Source of the DNA: Planctomycetota bacterium
GTDB taxonomy: Bacteria > Planctomycetota > Planctomycetia > Pirellulales > Lacipirellulaceae
DNA: 64,000 bases
Assembly (NCBI GenBank): GCA_013152205.1
Contig: JAADGV010000027.1
Location: forward strand, 30,270-94,269
Direction of reading: 5' to 3'
Below the pieces are notes generated by a model, which was given only the letters and a program-made list of their open reading frames with translations, ran no database searches and had not been told where the DNA came from. Positions 1 through 9,537 of this stretch are shown here, piece after piece. Made by a program: the position numbers and the translations under genes. How positions within the stretch are numbered: position 1 is the stretch's first letter; every line of letters starts with the position of its first letter.

Positions 1-420
1 AGTGGGAACGTAGAGGTTTGCCGAGACAATCATCCCGGGGCGGCTTTCGAAAAGAATATTTTCGATACGGTAGGTGTCTCGCTCGACAATGCTAGTGACG
101 CGGGCGTTCAGGGGTGTTTTCTCGGGGAAAGGCCCAAACGACTCGCGGATTTTTCCGCGCACCGACTCGACGTACGCTTGCGCATCGGCAGCGCTGCTGA
201 GCTTTGCGAGCCTCAGGTCGCGGGCCTCGTCGAGTTGTCTTACTTGCTGCACAAAGTACCGCTGAAGCATGTTCGGAAAACGGTTCAGCGATTTATGGTT
301 GCTGCTGTCTTCAGCAAAAAGCGGCGACGAGAGATAGGCCTCGGCCATCGCCCAACCAAGGGCATGGGTGCCGCCAATACGAAAGAGGTCGCGTCGGGTA
401 ACTTGATGTTGAGATTTCAT
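1..420 (-). CDS. Exported acetyl-xylan-esterase-like alpha/beta hydrolase, N-terminal part (runs off the window)
   Basis: Reading leftwards from the ATG at 418-420 the frame stays open to base 1, giving about 140 residues. The start is MKSQHQVTRRDLFRIGG, a twin-arginine (Tat) signal, followed by a pre-domain with PFPEKTPLNARV and a strand ending in SANLYVPT. The same layout (PLPTRTPLNAMV, then GSLYRP) occurs in the complete gene at 55170-57287, so this is a paralogue of that two-domain hydrolase. The catalytic serine lies outside the window. Probably a secreted carbohydrate esterase or related hydrolase; the substrate is unknown. Confidence 0.75.
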   Translation of the reverse strand, partial: MKSQHQVTRRDLFRIGGTHALGWAMAEAYLSSPLFAEDSSNHKSLNRFPNMLQRYFVQQVRQLDEARDLRLAKLSSAADAQAYVESVRGKIRESFGPFPEKTPLNARVTSIVERDTYRIENILFESRPGMIVSANLYVPT

Positions 421-749
421 TTTTCTCTTATTTGCGTTGAGCAGCGCTGATTAGCGGTTCTCTTTCCTTACTCGGTGGTAAAAAATCAGCACGTCGAGTT
501 TAGGTTGGTGTAACACTTCAGCCGAGTGAAGCAGAATAGAACACAGATGAATGCTGTTTTAGCAGATAGTCGCCGATTACAAGACGATTCTGGTCAGCCG
601 TCTGTTTCGATCTTTAGTCCTATGATTTCAACAATCTTCTTTTTTGTATCCGTGAAAATCCGTCTGATCTGTGTTCCTCCGCGTTCCATTACTTCAGATG
701 GTAGAAGTATTACAGGTTGGTAAATTCTCGTTTGCTGTCTGCCTTCAAG
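421..749. other. Intergenic region, no gene seen
   Basis: This stretch separates the start of the partial esterase from the end of the hydratase gene. It holds a GCGCTGATTAGCGGTT motif near 446 that recurs near 10640, and AT-rich sequence around 526-720. Short open frames here have no family features. Nothing else recognised. Confidence 0.5.
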
Positions 750-1682
750 TTATTTGATGTCGATGCTCAACGATTCGTAAGACGAAAAAATGATTTCCAC
801 ATGATCGCCTGCAACGGCGGGCGGAGACTTGAGCATCGAGCCAATGATGACGATATCGCCCGAGCGGAGGTGATGTCCGTGCTTTAGCAAACGATTGGCG
901 AGCGCGAGGACGGCGTCCAACGGTGCGCCGTTCATCATCGATTTGGCGGCGCCTGTAGCGAGCACTTTGCCATTGATTTTGACACTGCCGGTCTCGGTGT
1001 CGAAGCCTGCTTGGGCGAGAGGAACAATTCTGCTGGGGATAATGAACCCACCGTGGCCGAGGCCGTCGGCGATGGCGAGGTCGACGCCCGCTTTGATTCC
1101 GCCTTCGGTGTCGCGCACTCGGACGGAGATCAACTCACTAGCCCCACCGACACCGCCGATGGCAGCTTCAAGTTGTTCTCGACTGACTTTAGGGCCGGCG
1201 AGATCTTTGCTGATCAAAAAACCGACTTCGGCCTCGATGATCGGAGTGTCGTCGCCAAAGCGATTGGCCGGGGCGGTGCCGCCAGACTTGTATTGGTCGG
1301 AAGCGAGCATAAAGCCAAAAATGGGGTCGAGCTTGTCCTCCGGCTTCGAGATGATGGTGCCGCCCATTTTCCAACCCACGAGTTTTTCGCCAGCGGCTTG
1401 CATCTTTTCCAACAAGGCCATTTGGATTTTGTAGGCCTGGTCGCGATCCATTTCGGGATAGTGGAGGGCCAGGGCGCGCGTGACGCTGGCCGTCTTTCGG
1501 GCTTGGAAGAGATGGTCTGCAATCGTGTCGATGTCGGCACCGGCGGAAAGTTGATCGGTGATATCTCGGGTAGGTTTTTTTGCATGTGTGGTTGCGTTGC
1601 CGCCGGCGAGCGCAACGAAAGCGAGCGTGGCGATAACCAGATGAGAAACTGTTTTGAGTTGGTGAGCAGTGTTTGCGAGCAT
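750..1682 (-). CDS. Secreted 2-keto-4-pentenoate hydratase/FAH-like protein (MhpD family)
   Basis: 310 residues. The body matches the 2-keto-4-pentenoate hydratase / 4-oxalocrotonate decarboxylase branch of the fumarylacetoacetase fold: GWKMGGT, a PIIEAEVGFLISKDL segment with the paired acidic residues that bind the metal in this family, and the C-terminal GDIVIIGSML. Known members are cytosolic enzymes of meta-cleavage pathways. Here residues 1-35 form a convincing Sec signal peptide (Lys, then HLVIATLAFVALAGG, then THA before KK), so export is predicted. The ATG at 1682 has an AAGGA ribosome site. No aromatic-degradation genes lie nearby, so the substrate is unclear. Confidence 0.8.
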   Translation of the reverse strand: MLANTAHQLKTVSHLVIATLAFVALAGGNATTHAKKPTRDITDQLSAGADIDTIADHLFQARKTASVTRALALHYPEMDRDQAYKIQMALLEKMQAAGEKLVGWKMGGTIISKPEDKLDPIFGFMLASDQYKSGGTAPANRFGDDTPIIEAEVGFLISKDLAGPKVSREQLEAAIGGVGGASELISVRVRDTEGGIKAGVDLAIADGLGHGGFIIPSRIVPLAQAGFDTETGSVKINGKVLATGAAKSMMNGAPLDAVLALANRLLKHGHHLRSGDIVIIGSMLKSPPAVAGDHVEIIFSSYESLSIDIK

Positions 1683-2143
1683 GGGGTTTTCCTTCGGTCG
1701 GCTGTTTTTATTTTGGTGCTTCCGGCCAGGATGACCGGGCTATGGACGATGTGGTTCCATTGTCTTCGGTGGGGCGGAACACTCAAGTGCCAGCCAAGTG
1801 TAAGATTCCATACAAAGTTAGGGTTTGCCGCATAGGTTGGTAGAGCGAGTTCATTTTCGACTCGTCCCGCGGCGATTACAAGTACATTGCAGAGCTTGCG
1901 TCAGCATGAACGGCAGGAAAATTGCAAAGTCGCAGGCCTCCGTAGTAGCCGCAGGCGGAAGCCGCGGTTTATTCAGGCTCAGCCGCCGCCTCCGCTTGTA
2001 GCAGCATGACTTTGCAATTCTCTGGACTTGGATCGGGGAGTGAATGGAGAAAGCGAGGGCGGTAGTGTATGCTGTCGCTAGATGCTCAGGTTGACGTGAC
2101 CATGGGGTGTAATTTCCACTTTCTTTCTTAGGGAAGGTTTTTC
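1683..2143. other. Intergenic region with family-C inverted repeat and a CATCCTGGCCGGA repeat
   Basis: A region between divergent genes. Bases 1719-1746 read, on the minus strand, CATAGCCCGGTCATCCTGGC and continue CGGAAGC; close copies lie at 33829-33853 and 52881-52898. Bases 1913-2024 hold a family-C element (separate entry). Upstream of the plus-strand gene is GGAAGG, its ribosome site. No coding capacity seen. Confidence 0.55.
1913..2024. repeat. Family-C inverted-repeat element, copy 1
   Basis: The ends carry ATTGCAAAGTC and GACTTTGCAAT as an inverted pair. The inside carries GCCGCAGGCGGAAGCCGCGG and a degenerate opposite arm GCCGCCGCCTCCGC. The same architecture occurs at 30783-30895 and 44317-44434, with internal hairpins only at 11844, 29146, 36616 and 53030. 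It looks like a small non-coding, MITE-like or REP-like element. Confidence 0.7.
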
Positions 2144-3466
2144 ATGCGAATCAAGATTGGAATGTTGTTTGTTTTGGGGTTGGCTGTTGCGATGCCGACG
2201 AACTCGGGGGCCAAGGAAGCAGGGACAGCGATAGTGACTACGCCACTTCAAAAATATGTCAACGCTCCGGATGATAGCTATGAATGGAAAATGCGTGGGA
2301 ATAGCACGCACAACGGTTGCACGGTCATCGATGTCGAGCTGACTTCGCAGACTTGGCAAGATATTAAGTGGCAGCACACAATGAGCATTTTTGTGCCTTC
2401 TGACATCAAGCACGGTCGCACCGTGCTGTTGTTTATTACCGGCGGTCGCATTGGTGGGTTACCAGACGATGACGACCTTGAGGTGGGCACCAAGTTGGCA
2501 GCCATGGCGCAAATGCCCTGTGTGATTCTGCATACCGTGCCCAATCAACCGTTGCTTGGCGATCGCGTCGAGGATGATTTAATCACCGAGTCATTTCTCA
2601 AGTATCTTGAGACAAAAGATGAGACTTGGCCGCTGCTGTTTCCGATGGCGAAAAGTGCGGTCAAGGCAATGGATGCGACAAATGAGTTGGCCGAGCAGTT
2701 TTTTGGAGCAAAGATCGATCGTTTTATCGTGACAGGCGCATCGAAACGCGGCTGGACAAGTTGGCTAACCGCGGTCGCCGACCCGCGTGTGATTGGCATC
2801 GCGCCGATTGTGATCGACACACTGAACTTCAAGCCGCAGATGAAAGGTCAGATCGAGCGTTGGGGCGAGTATAGCGAGCAGATTGTCGACTACACGAGCA
2901 AAGGGCTTGTGAAAGAGGAAGAAGATCCGATAGCCGACGAACTGATGCGTTGGGTCGATCCTTACACTTATCGCAATCAACTGACGCTGCCGAAGTTGCT
3001 GATCAACGGCACGAACGATCGCTATTGGGTTGTCGATGCGATGAACGAGTACTGGGACGATTTGGTAGGGCCCAAGCATGTGATCTATGTGCCGAATGGA
3101 GGGCATGGATTGGGCGACGGCCGGGGCGATGCCATGACCACGCTGGCAGTCTTCTCGCAGCACACAGCGTCCGAAACTCCGATGCCCGAGCTGAGCTGGA
3201 AGCACGAAGACGAGGGTAAGAAATTCCGCCTGACGGTAGAGTCGAAAGAAAGCCCGAAGACAGTGCAGTTATGGGTTGCAAAGTCGGATACGCTAGACTT
3301 TCGGCCCTCGAAATGGGAGGCAACTACCATTGAGGTCGGAGACGATGGCAAGGCCGTGGCCCTCGTCGACCGGCCTGAGAGTGGACACGTCGCATTCTAT
3401 GCCGAAGCGACTTACCCGTTCGGCCCACTGGAATACGGATTGTCGACGCAAATTCGTGTCGAGTAA
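2144..3466 (+). CDS. Secreted PhoPQ-activated pathogenicity-related (PqaA-like) alpha/beta hydrolase
   Basis: 440 residues with an N-terminal signal peptide (MRIKIGMLFVLGLAVAMPTN). The body follows the PhoPQ_related family: TPLQKYVNAPDDSYEW near the start, FITGG in the early strand, and VTGASKRGW with the nucleophile Ser at about residue 200. NGTNDRYWVVDAMNEYWDDL carries the likely acid region and NGGHGLG the likely His. Function in this family is poorly defined; hydrolysis of an ester or peptide is inferred. The ATG follows a GGAAGG site. It converges on the DegT gene, with a perfect hairpin 22 bases after the stop. Confidence 0.8.
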   Translation: MRIKIGMLFVLGLAVAMPTNSGAKEAGTAIVTTPLQKYVNAPDDSYEWKMRGNSTHNGCTVIDVELTSQTWQDIKWQHTMSIFVPSDIKHGRTVLLFITGGRIGGLPDDDDLEVGTKLAAMAQMPCVILHTVPNQPLLGDRVEDDLITESFLKYLETKDETWPLLFPMAKSAVKAMDATNELAEQFFGAKIDRFIVTGASKRGWTSWLTAVADPRVIGIAPIVIDTLNFKPQMKGQIERWGEYSEQIVDYTSKGLVKEEEDPIADELMRWVDPYTYRNQLTLPKLLINGTNDRYWVVDAMNEYWDDLVGPKHVIYVPNGGHGLGDGRGDAMTTLAVFSQHTASETPMPELSWKHEDEGKKFRLTVESKESPKTVQLWVAKSDTLDFRPSKWEATTIEVGDDGKAVALVDRPESGHVAFYAEATYPFGPLEYGLSTQIRVE

Positions 3467-3487
3467 AACGGATTGCTGAGCAGTAAC

Positions 3488-3524
3488 ACATAAAGCCAAG
3501 GGGCCAAACCCCTTGGCTTTATGT
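3488..3524 (+). terminator. Perfect 16-bp hairpin after the PqaA-like gene
   Basis: Arms 3488-3503 (ACATAAAGCCAAGGGG) and 3509-3524 are perfectly complementary around a 5-base loop, 22 bases past the stop codon. There is no long T tract, so this may be a bidirectional terminator or an mRNA-stabilising stem. Confidence 0.6.
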
Positions 3525-3541
3525 TTGCGCTAAACGTCGAA

Positions 3542-3749
3542 AATTTCTCGCAAAGGCGCTAAGTCGCAAAGGAAAACAAGAAAAGGTATTGTCTCGCAGA
3601 GGCGCAGAGACAGCAGAGGAAACTGGAATACTGTAGCTCTGCCGTCTCAGCGTCTCTGCGAGATCCAAATTACCTTACGAAGCCGCGAGAAGAGGCTTGA
3701 GAAGCGAAATTTCCCCGTTCTTTGCGACTTAGCGCCTTTGCGAGAAATT
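3542..3749. repeat. Family-A nested inverted repeat, copy 1 (complete)
   Basis: Outer arms at 3542-3571 and 3720-3749 are a perfect 30-bp inverted repeat containing CTCGCAAAGGCGCTAAGTCG. A second, inner, imperfect inverted repeat spans 3592-3664 (TCTCGCAGAGGCGCAGAGAC against its complement). It lies in the gap between two converging genes. Partial copies occur at 5954-6060, 20102-20228 and 61261-61300. Confidence 0.8.
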
Positions 3750-3819
3750 CCTAAACTATTTGGTTGCGGGCAGAGGCCGCGCTGGCCCTTGGTGGTAAAA
3801 TCCTAGTGAGAAATCCGGG

Positions 3820-5046
3820 CTAACTCAAGCTGTCAGCGGAGGCTTGAATCTTACGGATCGCCGCGGCAATTTCCTGCATGTCTTGCTCGTCGCCCAGCAG
3901 ACAGTATTGGGGAACCCAATAGTCTTCGCTCGCAGCTCGATGGGCGTTGGGGAAATCGGCCTGGAGAAACGGATGTTCCTCGGTTGCTTGCTCGCCCGAC
4001 AATCGCGACCGGTAAGCACCGTTTTGGAACAAGTCGATCTTGTGGACCTCGGGGTAGGCGGCCTGATTGGGGATGCCTTCGGCGTTCATCGCTTCGATGA
4101 AACGGCCGGTAGAGATGCCGGCGAACTCGCTGCTATCGACATGAAAAATATACGCGTAATGACTATGGAGCGTACAACGAGCATCGCGCGTTTGCGGAGT
4201 GATGCCAGGAATATCCGCTAGTAGTTTGTCGAGGAGAAAGCTGTTGGCATCGCGACGACGGATTTGGTCGTCGAGCCGTTCGAGTTGGACATTAAGTACA
4301 GCACCTTGCCATTCGCTGAGCCGGTAGTTCGAGCCGTAGGAAAAATGGCTATAAAACCACTCGCCGGGCAAGCGACCACAGTCGTGGACCGAACGTAGAT
4401 TGCGTTCAACGGCGTCGTCGTTGGTGATGATGACGCCGCCCTCGCCAGCGGTCATGAGTTTGCCCGATTGAAAACTAAAGGTGCCGGCGACGCCATGCGT
4501 CCCTACCTTTTTTCCGTTCCACTCGCTGCCATGCGCATGGGCACAGTCTTCGAGAAGAAAGAGGCCCCGATCGTTGGTGATTTTTAGGAGCCGATCGAGG
4601 TCGGCCGGGTGGCCACCCAGGTGGACGGGAATGACGCCTTTGGTGCGTGGCGTGATCGCGGCTTCGACCAAGTCGGGGTCGATACACTCGGTGTCGCGGC
4701 AGATGTCGACCATGATGGGCATCGCACCGGCGAAGAGTACCGAGCTGGCGGTGGCGACAAAAGTGGCGTCGGGAACGATCACCTCGTCGCCGGGACCGAC
4801 GCCGAGCGCAGCAATCGCGACCTCAAGGGCATGGGTGCCGTTGGTGACGGCGATGCCATGTTTGGCCCCGTGGAAGGCGGCAAAGTCTTGTTCAAACTTC
4901 GCAACACAGTTGCCCTGCGACCGCCACCAGTTGCGACTTTCTAAAACTTCGGTCAGCGCCTGCTGTTCGCGCTCGTCGTAGTGAGGCCAAGCAGGAAACG
5001 ATTTAGTTTTCGTGGCAGTGCCGCCGTTGATTGCTAATTCTGACAT
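3820..5046 (-). CDS. DegT/DnrJ/EryC1/StrS-family PLP aminotransferase
   Basis: 408 residues, the usual length for this fold-type I family. Landmarks in order: WWRSQG, NGTHALEVAIAALGVGPGDEV (cofactor phosphate region, about residues 69-89), EDCAHAHG with Asp167, and the lysine that would bind PLP at 196 in SFQSGKLMTAGEGG. These proteins transaminate keto-sugars, with some dehydratase or scyllo-inosose relatives. No nucleotide-sugar genes are adjacent; it sits downstream of the FucI/AraB/DapA-like run and may share its transcript. The exact substrate is unknown. Confidence 0.85.
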   Translation of the reverse strand: MSELAINGGTATKTKSFPAWPHYDEREQQALTEVLESRNWWRSQGNCVAKFEQDFAAFHGAKHGIAVTNGTHALEVAIAALGVGPGDEVIVPDATFVATASSVLFAGAMPIMVDICRDTECIDPDLVEAAITPRTKGVIPVHLGGHPADLDRLLKITNDRGLFLLEDCAHAHGSEWNGKKVGTHGVAGTFSFQSGKLMTAGEGGVIITNDDAVERNLRSVHDCGRLPGEWFYSHFSYGSNYRLSEWQGAVLNVQLERLDDQIRRRDANSFLLDKLLADIPGITPQTRDARCTLHSHYAYIFHVDSSEFAGISTGRFIEAMNAEGIPNQAAYPEVHKIDLFQNGAYRSRLSGEQATEEHPFLQADFPNAHRAASEDYWVPQYCLLGDEQDMQEIAAAIRKIQASADSLS

Positions 5047-5184
5047 TAGAAAATCGCTTCACAGAAAAAGTGTGTGTAAGTTGTGGGAGGATGACTGGAA
5101 GTAGACAGAAAAAACGGAACACGAATCGCCACGGTTGTGGCGATTCGTGCTCGCGGTGTCAATTTATTGTTGAACAGCCGAAAA

Positions 5185-5871
5185 TTATTCGCTGTCGGGT
5201 AGGCGGTGGACTTCGATGTTGCGGAAGTAAGCGGTGCTGCCTGGGTCGTGGGCTTGAATGGCAAAGGTGCCGTGCCCGAGTTTGACAGTCCCTTTTTTGT
5301 CCGCAGGCTCTTCGTAGTCGACGACCACATTGCCGTTAAGCTTCACAGTGACGTGCTTGCCTTGGACGATGATCTCTTGGACCCACCAAGTGTCGTTGCT
5401 AAGCCCTGCTGCGGTGATGTCTTTTTCAAAGATTTTCACGGTGTTGTAGAGGCTGCCCGACTTGACGGGATCGCCGTGCGAGACATTCACCTGCGATTCG
5501 TAACCAACCTGAGGCCAACCTTCGTCGAGCCATTGGGTGTGAAAGTAAAAACCCGAGTTGCTGTTCTCCTTGGTCTTCATTTCGGCACGAACATGAAAAT
5601 TGGTGAAATCGTTATCGTCGCCCATGTAGAACAAGTGGGCACGGGTGCCGTTCACCACGATGCACCCATCTTCGACCGTGAAGGCATCGCTGTTTTCGTT
5701 CGGTTTCCAGTTGCCAAGCGATTTGCCATCGAAGAGCGAGATCCACTTGTGGACAACAGGCCCGTGGCCTTCGTGACCTTCAACCCGACTGGGGCTTGTC
5801 AGTATGACGGCAAAGCTCAGCATCAGGGCAAGAGCAAGGCTAGCTCGGACGGCGGATGTCGCGAATTTCAT
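5185..5871 (-). CDS. Secreted DUF1080 (3-keto-disaccharide hydrolase-like) protein
   Basis: 228 residues: a signal peptide (ASLALALMLSFAVILTS), then a single concanavalin-like beta-sandwich with the DUF1080 hallmarks WISLFDGKSLGNWKP, FHVRAEMKTKENSNSGFYF, and the closing FRNIEVHRL. Family members act on 3-keto-glycosides or bind carbohydrate. With several exported Gfo/Idh oxidoreductases in the window, a role in oxidative glycoside cleavage is plausible but inferred. The ATG follows a GGAG site. Confidence 0.85.
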   Translation of the reverse strand: MKFATSAVRASLALALMLSFAVILTSPSRVEGHEGHGPVVHKWISLFDGKSLGNWKPNENSDAFTVEDGCIVVNGTRAHLFYMGDDNDFTNFHVRAEMKTKENSNSGFYFHTQWLDEGWPQVGYESQVNVSHGDPVKSGSLYNTVKIFEKDITAAGLSNDTWWVQEIIVQGKHVTVKLNGNVVVDYEEPADKKGTVKLGHGTFAIQAHDPGSTAYFRNIEVHRLPDSE

Positions 5872-5953
5872 GCTTTAGTTCTCCAGGAGGTAAAGTTCGA
5901 GTAACAAAAGTAGTTGGTTCATTCGGTAGGCGGAACACTCAAACGATAATTAC

Positions 5954-6060
5954 TCTCGCAGAGACGCAGAGCTACAGTATTCCAGTTCTCTCTGCTGTCT
6001 CTGCGAGACAATTTCTTTCTTGTCTTTCCTTTGCGCCTTAGCGCCTTTGCGAGAAATTCC
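5954..6060. repeat. Family-A repeat, copy 2 (left outer arm missing)
   Basis: The inner inverted repeat (TCTCGCAGAGACGCAGAG against TCTCTGCGAGA) is followed by the outer right arm GCGCCTTAGCGCCTTTGCGA. The inner loop GCTACAGTATTCCAGTT is the reverse complement of the loop in the copy at 3592-3664, so the inner part is inverted relative to copy 1. Confidence 0.75.
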
Positions 6061-6115
6061 TACCTATTTTGGTTACGGCCCTGCCGCGTTAGGGCTATTC
6101 TCTTTTCACTTTGAG

Positions 6116-7777
6116 TTACCAAGGTTTGCCGTTCTTACGAGTGCCGCAGAACGCTACTTCCATACCCATCGCCTCGGCCATCGAGGCTTTGGCAAATAGC
6201 GAACGATCGGCATCGGCGGTGGTGTCGGCATAAACAACTTGGATGTGATTCGATTTGTGCCGTGCCATCAGTTGGTCGCGGTTCATGCCGTAGGTAACGG
6301 CGTGCATAATGGGCCATTGGACAGTGGTTTCGTTCCAGCGCCGTTCGGTTTCTTTTTGCGGAAGCTTGACGACTTCAGCACGTCCGAGGTCGATTTTAAG
6401 TCGATTATTTTCGACGTAAATACGCGACCAAACGATTTCGCCAGGCTTCGAGATGCCGCGCAGCGTGCTGCCGCCGTTGGGAAAATACATGGCCGGCTGA
6501 CGATGCCCATCGGCGTTTTTCCAGCCGCCAAAATGCGCAGGCGGCGCTGCGCCGCTGATCAAGAAGACCCAGACGTATTCGTCGACGGTGCCAGATTGGT
6601 CGCGGTCGCCCCAGCGGATGTCGTGCAGCGTGTTTTCGACCGGTTGGCCCATTGCTTTGTGAATGCGATAGGTCATCAGCGAGTCGAGGCCGGCACACTC
6701 GTCGACTTCGTTGAAGTGCGGAATGGCTTCGCCGCTATAAAGGGTTCGCTTGCCGTCACGACTTTTGACCGGCGGGCGGTCTTCGTTGTTCAGCGTCCCC
6801 TCGACCAAGTCGCTGGCAGGCATCATGTCTTTCAGGCCTTGCTGATATTGGATGCCGATGCAATCGCAGCAGAAATCGTCGGCGATGCGTACCGCGGCAA
6901 CATACATCTTACACTGCACCAAGATCTGTTTGTTGGTGAGATCAAGCTTGTGCTTGGGGCCGGTGTGAAAGGTCATCCCCTTTTTTTCCATCCAGTCGCG
7001 AACGGCCTGGGCCTCTTCGTCCGAAACTCGGGTGGCTTCGTAATAGAGGGCCGATTGGCTGAGACGCTCTTTGTAGACGCCCGTGGGGTTGAGCAGGTGG
7101 TCTGGAATGATGGCATTGAACATGCCCATGCAGCCTTCGTCGAAGACCCCCATGATGGCCTTCTCGGTTTGTAGCTGAGTGGCGAGAGCCTGACCCAGCT
7201 TGCGCTCTTTGGCGGGGACTTTAACGTCTTTCCACTTAGTGACGTGGCGCGTGGGATGCGTACACTTGCCCGTCTCCAGCCATTTGCTGAGTCCTTTGGC
7301 GAATTTGGTGTCGGTGAAATCCTCGCTCCAAAGCGTCGAGTATTTGACACCCGCCTTGGTAAGCGAACCGTTGAGGTTGAGCATGCCGACCAAACCGGGC
7401 CATTGGCCCGACCAATTGGCGACGGTAAGAATAGGCCCCCGATGCGAAATCAAACCACTAAGCACATGGTGCGAATACTGCCAAACGGCCTCTGCGACAA
7501 TGACCGGAGCTTCGGGATGGATTTCGCCAAATGCGTCCATCCCCTGCTTCTGCGAGCTGATGAAGCCGTGCTTTTCTCGGGGGTCGTATTGATGACCGCG
7601 AACAACGGTGTAGCCTTCGGCTTCGATGGCTTTGGTTAGCGCAGCTTCCATCTCTTTCTGGGCTTGCCAACAGGCTTGGTTCGCCGAGAGTCGGAGGTCG
7701 CCACTGGCAAAGAGTGTCACCGTTTTTTTCTTAGGTTTCGTCGGCTTTTTGATCTGGGGAAGGGCGTAGGAGGTCAT
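6116..7777 (-). CDS. L-fucose/L-arabinose isomerase-like protein
   Basis: 553 residues, slightly shorter than E. coli FucI. It begins with a lysine-rich leader and [21 protein letters not shown], then shows the three-domain fucose isomerase layout, including [20 protein letters not shown] in the N-terminal part and a C-terminal barrel with [18 protein letters not shown]. The family interconverts aldoses and ketoses with a Mn ion. Because the next gene upstream is a ribulokinase, it may act as the arabinose isomerase of a non-canonical AraA-less pathway; this is inference. The TAA stop lies at the start of a TAACTCAAAGTGAAAA motif repeated elsewhere. Confidence 0.8.
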   Translation of the reverse strand: MTSYALPQIKKPTKPKKKTVTLFASGDLRLSANQACWQAQKEMEAALTKAIEAEGYTVVRGHQYDPREKHGFISSQKQGMDAFGEIHPEAPVIVAEAVWQYSHHVLSGLISHRGPILTVANWSGQWPGLVGMLNLNGSLTKAGVKYSTLWSEDFTDTKFAKGLSKWLETGKCTHPTRHVTKWKDVKVPAKERKLGQALATQLQTEKAIMGVFDEGCMGMFNAIIPDHLLNPTGVYKERLSQSALYYEATRVSDEEAQAVRDWMEKKGMTFHTGPKHKLDLTNKQILVQCKMYVAAVRIADDFCCDCIGIQYQQGLKDMMPASDLVEGTLNNEDRPPVKSRDGKRTLYSGEAIPHFNEVDECAGLDSLMTYRIHKAMGQPVENTLHDIRWGDRDQSGTVDEYVWVFLISGAAPPAHFGGWKNADGHRQPAMYFPNGGSTLRGISKPGEIVWSRIYVENNRLKIDLGRAEVVKLPQKETERRWNETTVQWPIMHAVTYGMNRDQLMARHKSNHIQVVYADTTADADRSLFAKASMAEAMGMEVAFCGTRKNGKPW

Positions 7778-7904
7778 TGTTTTTCTGCTGAGTCCTGAAT
7801 GTATGTCGTGATGCCGAGCGATTATGCCCGTGAGACATCGAGAAAGTTGGAAGCATGCCGGACAGGTTGGTTTTCCGGACTTTATCGCTTCTACCTGACT
7901 ACCA

Positions 7905-9524
7905 CTAAGAAGCTAAAAAATCGCCGAGCTTGCGGTAGTCTGCGTAGACCCGGCTGTACGCATTATGGGCTTCTTGGTCGGGTTGCACAACGACCGGCTG
8001 GCGATCCGGTTCGCCGGGCTTGGTGCCAGCCATCGCGAGGATGGCATCGCGAGCGGTGGCGAACGAACTTGCTTCGGTTCCAGCGGCTAAGACACCTAAA
8101 ATAGCGGCCCCGAGGGCCGGACCTTGCTTCGAGGGATGGACCGAAATGGGCTTTCCTAGCACATCGGCATAGATTTGCACGAGCAGCGGGTTGTGGTGGG
8201 GCAAGCCACCAGTGGCGATAAATTGCTCGACCGGCACGCCGTTTTCGCGGAGTATTTCGACAATCCAACGGACGCCGAATGCCGAGGCCTCCATCAAAGC
8301 TCGATACATGTGATGAGCGCCGTGCCCCAGCGTGAGGCCCGTAAATGCCCCGCTCAGCGAACCATCCATCAGCGGAGTACGGCAGCCATTGAACCAATCG
8401 ATGCAAAGAACCCCCTCGGCACCGGGCGGGAGCGTGGCGGCTTTTTCGGTGAGTTGATCGAAATTCTCTTCGCCTACGGTTTGACGTAGCCAATCGAAGG
8501 CATCGCCGACCGCCGCTTGGCCCGTTTCGTAGCCGAACATGCCGGGAAGGATGCCCCCTTCGACAACCCCAGCGACGCCGGGCACCGATTGTTCGTCGGT
8601 TGCGTTGAGCATGTGGCAACTGCTGGTGCCCATGACCATGACCATCGCCCCCGGGTCCGCAGCGCCGGCGCCGGGAACACCCGCGTGGGCGTCGATCGTT
8701 GCAGCACTGACCGGAACCGGTTTTTTTAATCCGAATCGTTGAACCATCTCGTCGCACAGATTGCCCGCCGAAACGCCGGGGGCCAGCATCTGGCCGGGCA
8801 TCTTGGTTTCGACGACGTCGGCCAACTTGGGATGCAACGCGCCAAAGAAGTCGGACGAGGGGTAGCCATCGTTGCTGTGCCACATCGCTTTGTAGCCGGC
8901 CTGACAGGTCGAGCGTGTGAGCCGATCGACGTCGGCACCCACCAATTGCCAAACAAACCAGTCGCCCGCTTCGAGCCAAACTTCGGTAGCGTCGTAGACG
9001 TGCGGCGCTTCTTCAAGCGTTTCTAACACCTTAGGAAAAAACCATTCGAGGCCGATGATGCCCCCGTAGCGGGCCAACCAGGGTTCGTCGCGCTCGCGAG
9101 CAAGCTGGTTGATACGCTCGGTCTGCTTTTCGGCGCCATGATGTTTCCAAAGTTTCGGCCAAGCAAATTTTTCGGCGGCGAATTCCGATAGCAAACAGAG
9201 CGGGGTGCCGTCTCGCTTGGCAGGCAGCATCGTGCAACTGGTAAAGTCGACTCCGATGCCAATGATCTCGTCGCCCGTAAGGCCGGCGGTTTTTAGGGCT
9301 TCTTGCACCGCTTCGGCAGAAGAATCGATCCAGTCTTGCGGATGTTGGAAGGCGAAGTTTGGCGGAAGCTTTTCGCCCGTGCCGGGTAGGGTGTCGGTGA
9401 TTTGACCATGCTGGTAAGCAGAGACAGCCGAAGCCTGTTCGCGACCATCCAAATCAACCAGCAGAGCACGCACCGATTCGGTACCAAAGTCTAGCCCGAG
9501 AGCAATTTTTGTTGTGTCAGACAT
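7905..9524 (-). CDS. araB: Ribulokinase (FGGY carbohydrate kinase)
   Basis: 539 residues. [20 protein letters not shown] at the N terminus is the ATP phosphate-binding loop of the FGGY family. [21 protein letters not shown] is the diagnostic AraB substrate loop, and the C-terminal [20 protein letters not shown] and GAAILG segments complete the second ATPase lobe. It would phosphorylate L-ribulose (or another ketopentose) in the cytosol. Its AAGGAAAA ribosome site sits in the 13-base gap after the DapA-family gene, so the two are probably co-transcribed. Confidence 0.9.
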   Translation of the reverse strand: MSDTTKIALGLDFGTESVRALLVDLDGREQASAVSAYQHGQITDTLPGTGEKLPPNFAFQHPQDWIDSSAEAVQEALKTAGLTGDEIIGIGVDFTSCTMLPAKRDGTPLCLLSEFAAEKFAWPKLWKHHGAEKQTERINQLARERDEPWLARYGGIIGLEWFFPKVLETLEEAPHVYDATEVWLEAGDWFVWQLVGADVDRLTRSTCQAGYKAMWHSNDGYPSSDFFGALHPKLADVVETKMPGQMLAPGVSAGNLCDEMVQRFGLKKPVPVSAATIDAHAGVPGAGAADPGAMVMVMGTSSCHMLNATDEQSVPGVAGVVEGGILPGMFGYETGQAAVGDAFDWLRQTVGEENFDQLTEKAATLPPGAEGVLCIDWFNGCRTPLMDGSLSGAFTGLTLGHGAHHMYRALMEASAFGVRWIVEILRENGVPVEQFIATGGLPHHNPLLVQIYADVLGKPISVHPSKQGPALGAAILGVLAAGTEASSFATARDAILAMAGTKPGEPDRQPVVVQPDQEAHNAYSRVYADYRKLGDFLAS

Positions 9525-9537
9525 TTTTCCTTAAAAC

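Noticed and set aside
1011..1835. 274-codon plus-strand frame opposite the hydratase
   Set aside because: Shadow of the hydratase gene, extending into a repeat; no ribosome site.
6239..7174. 311-codon open frame antisense to the FucI-like gene
   Set aside because: No recognisable domain; the isomerase on the other strand is well supported.
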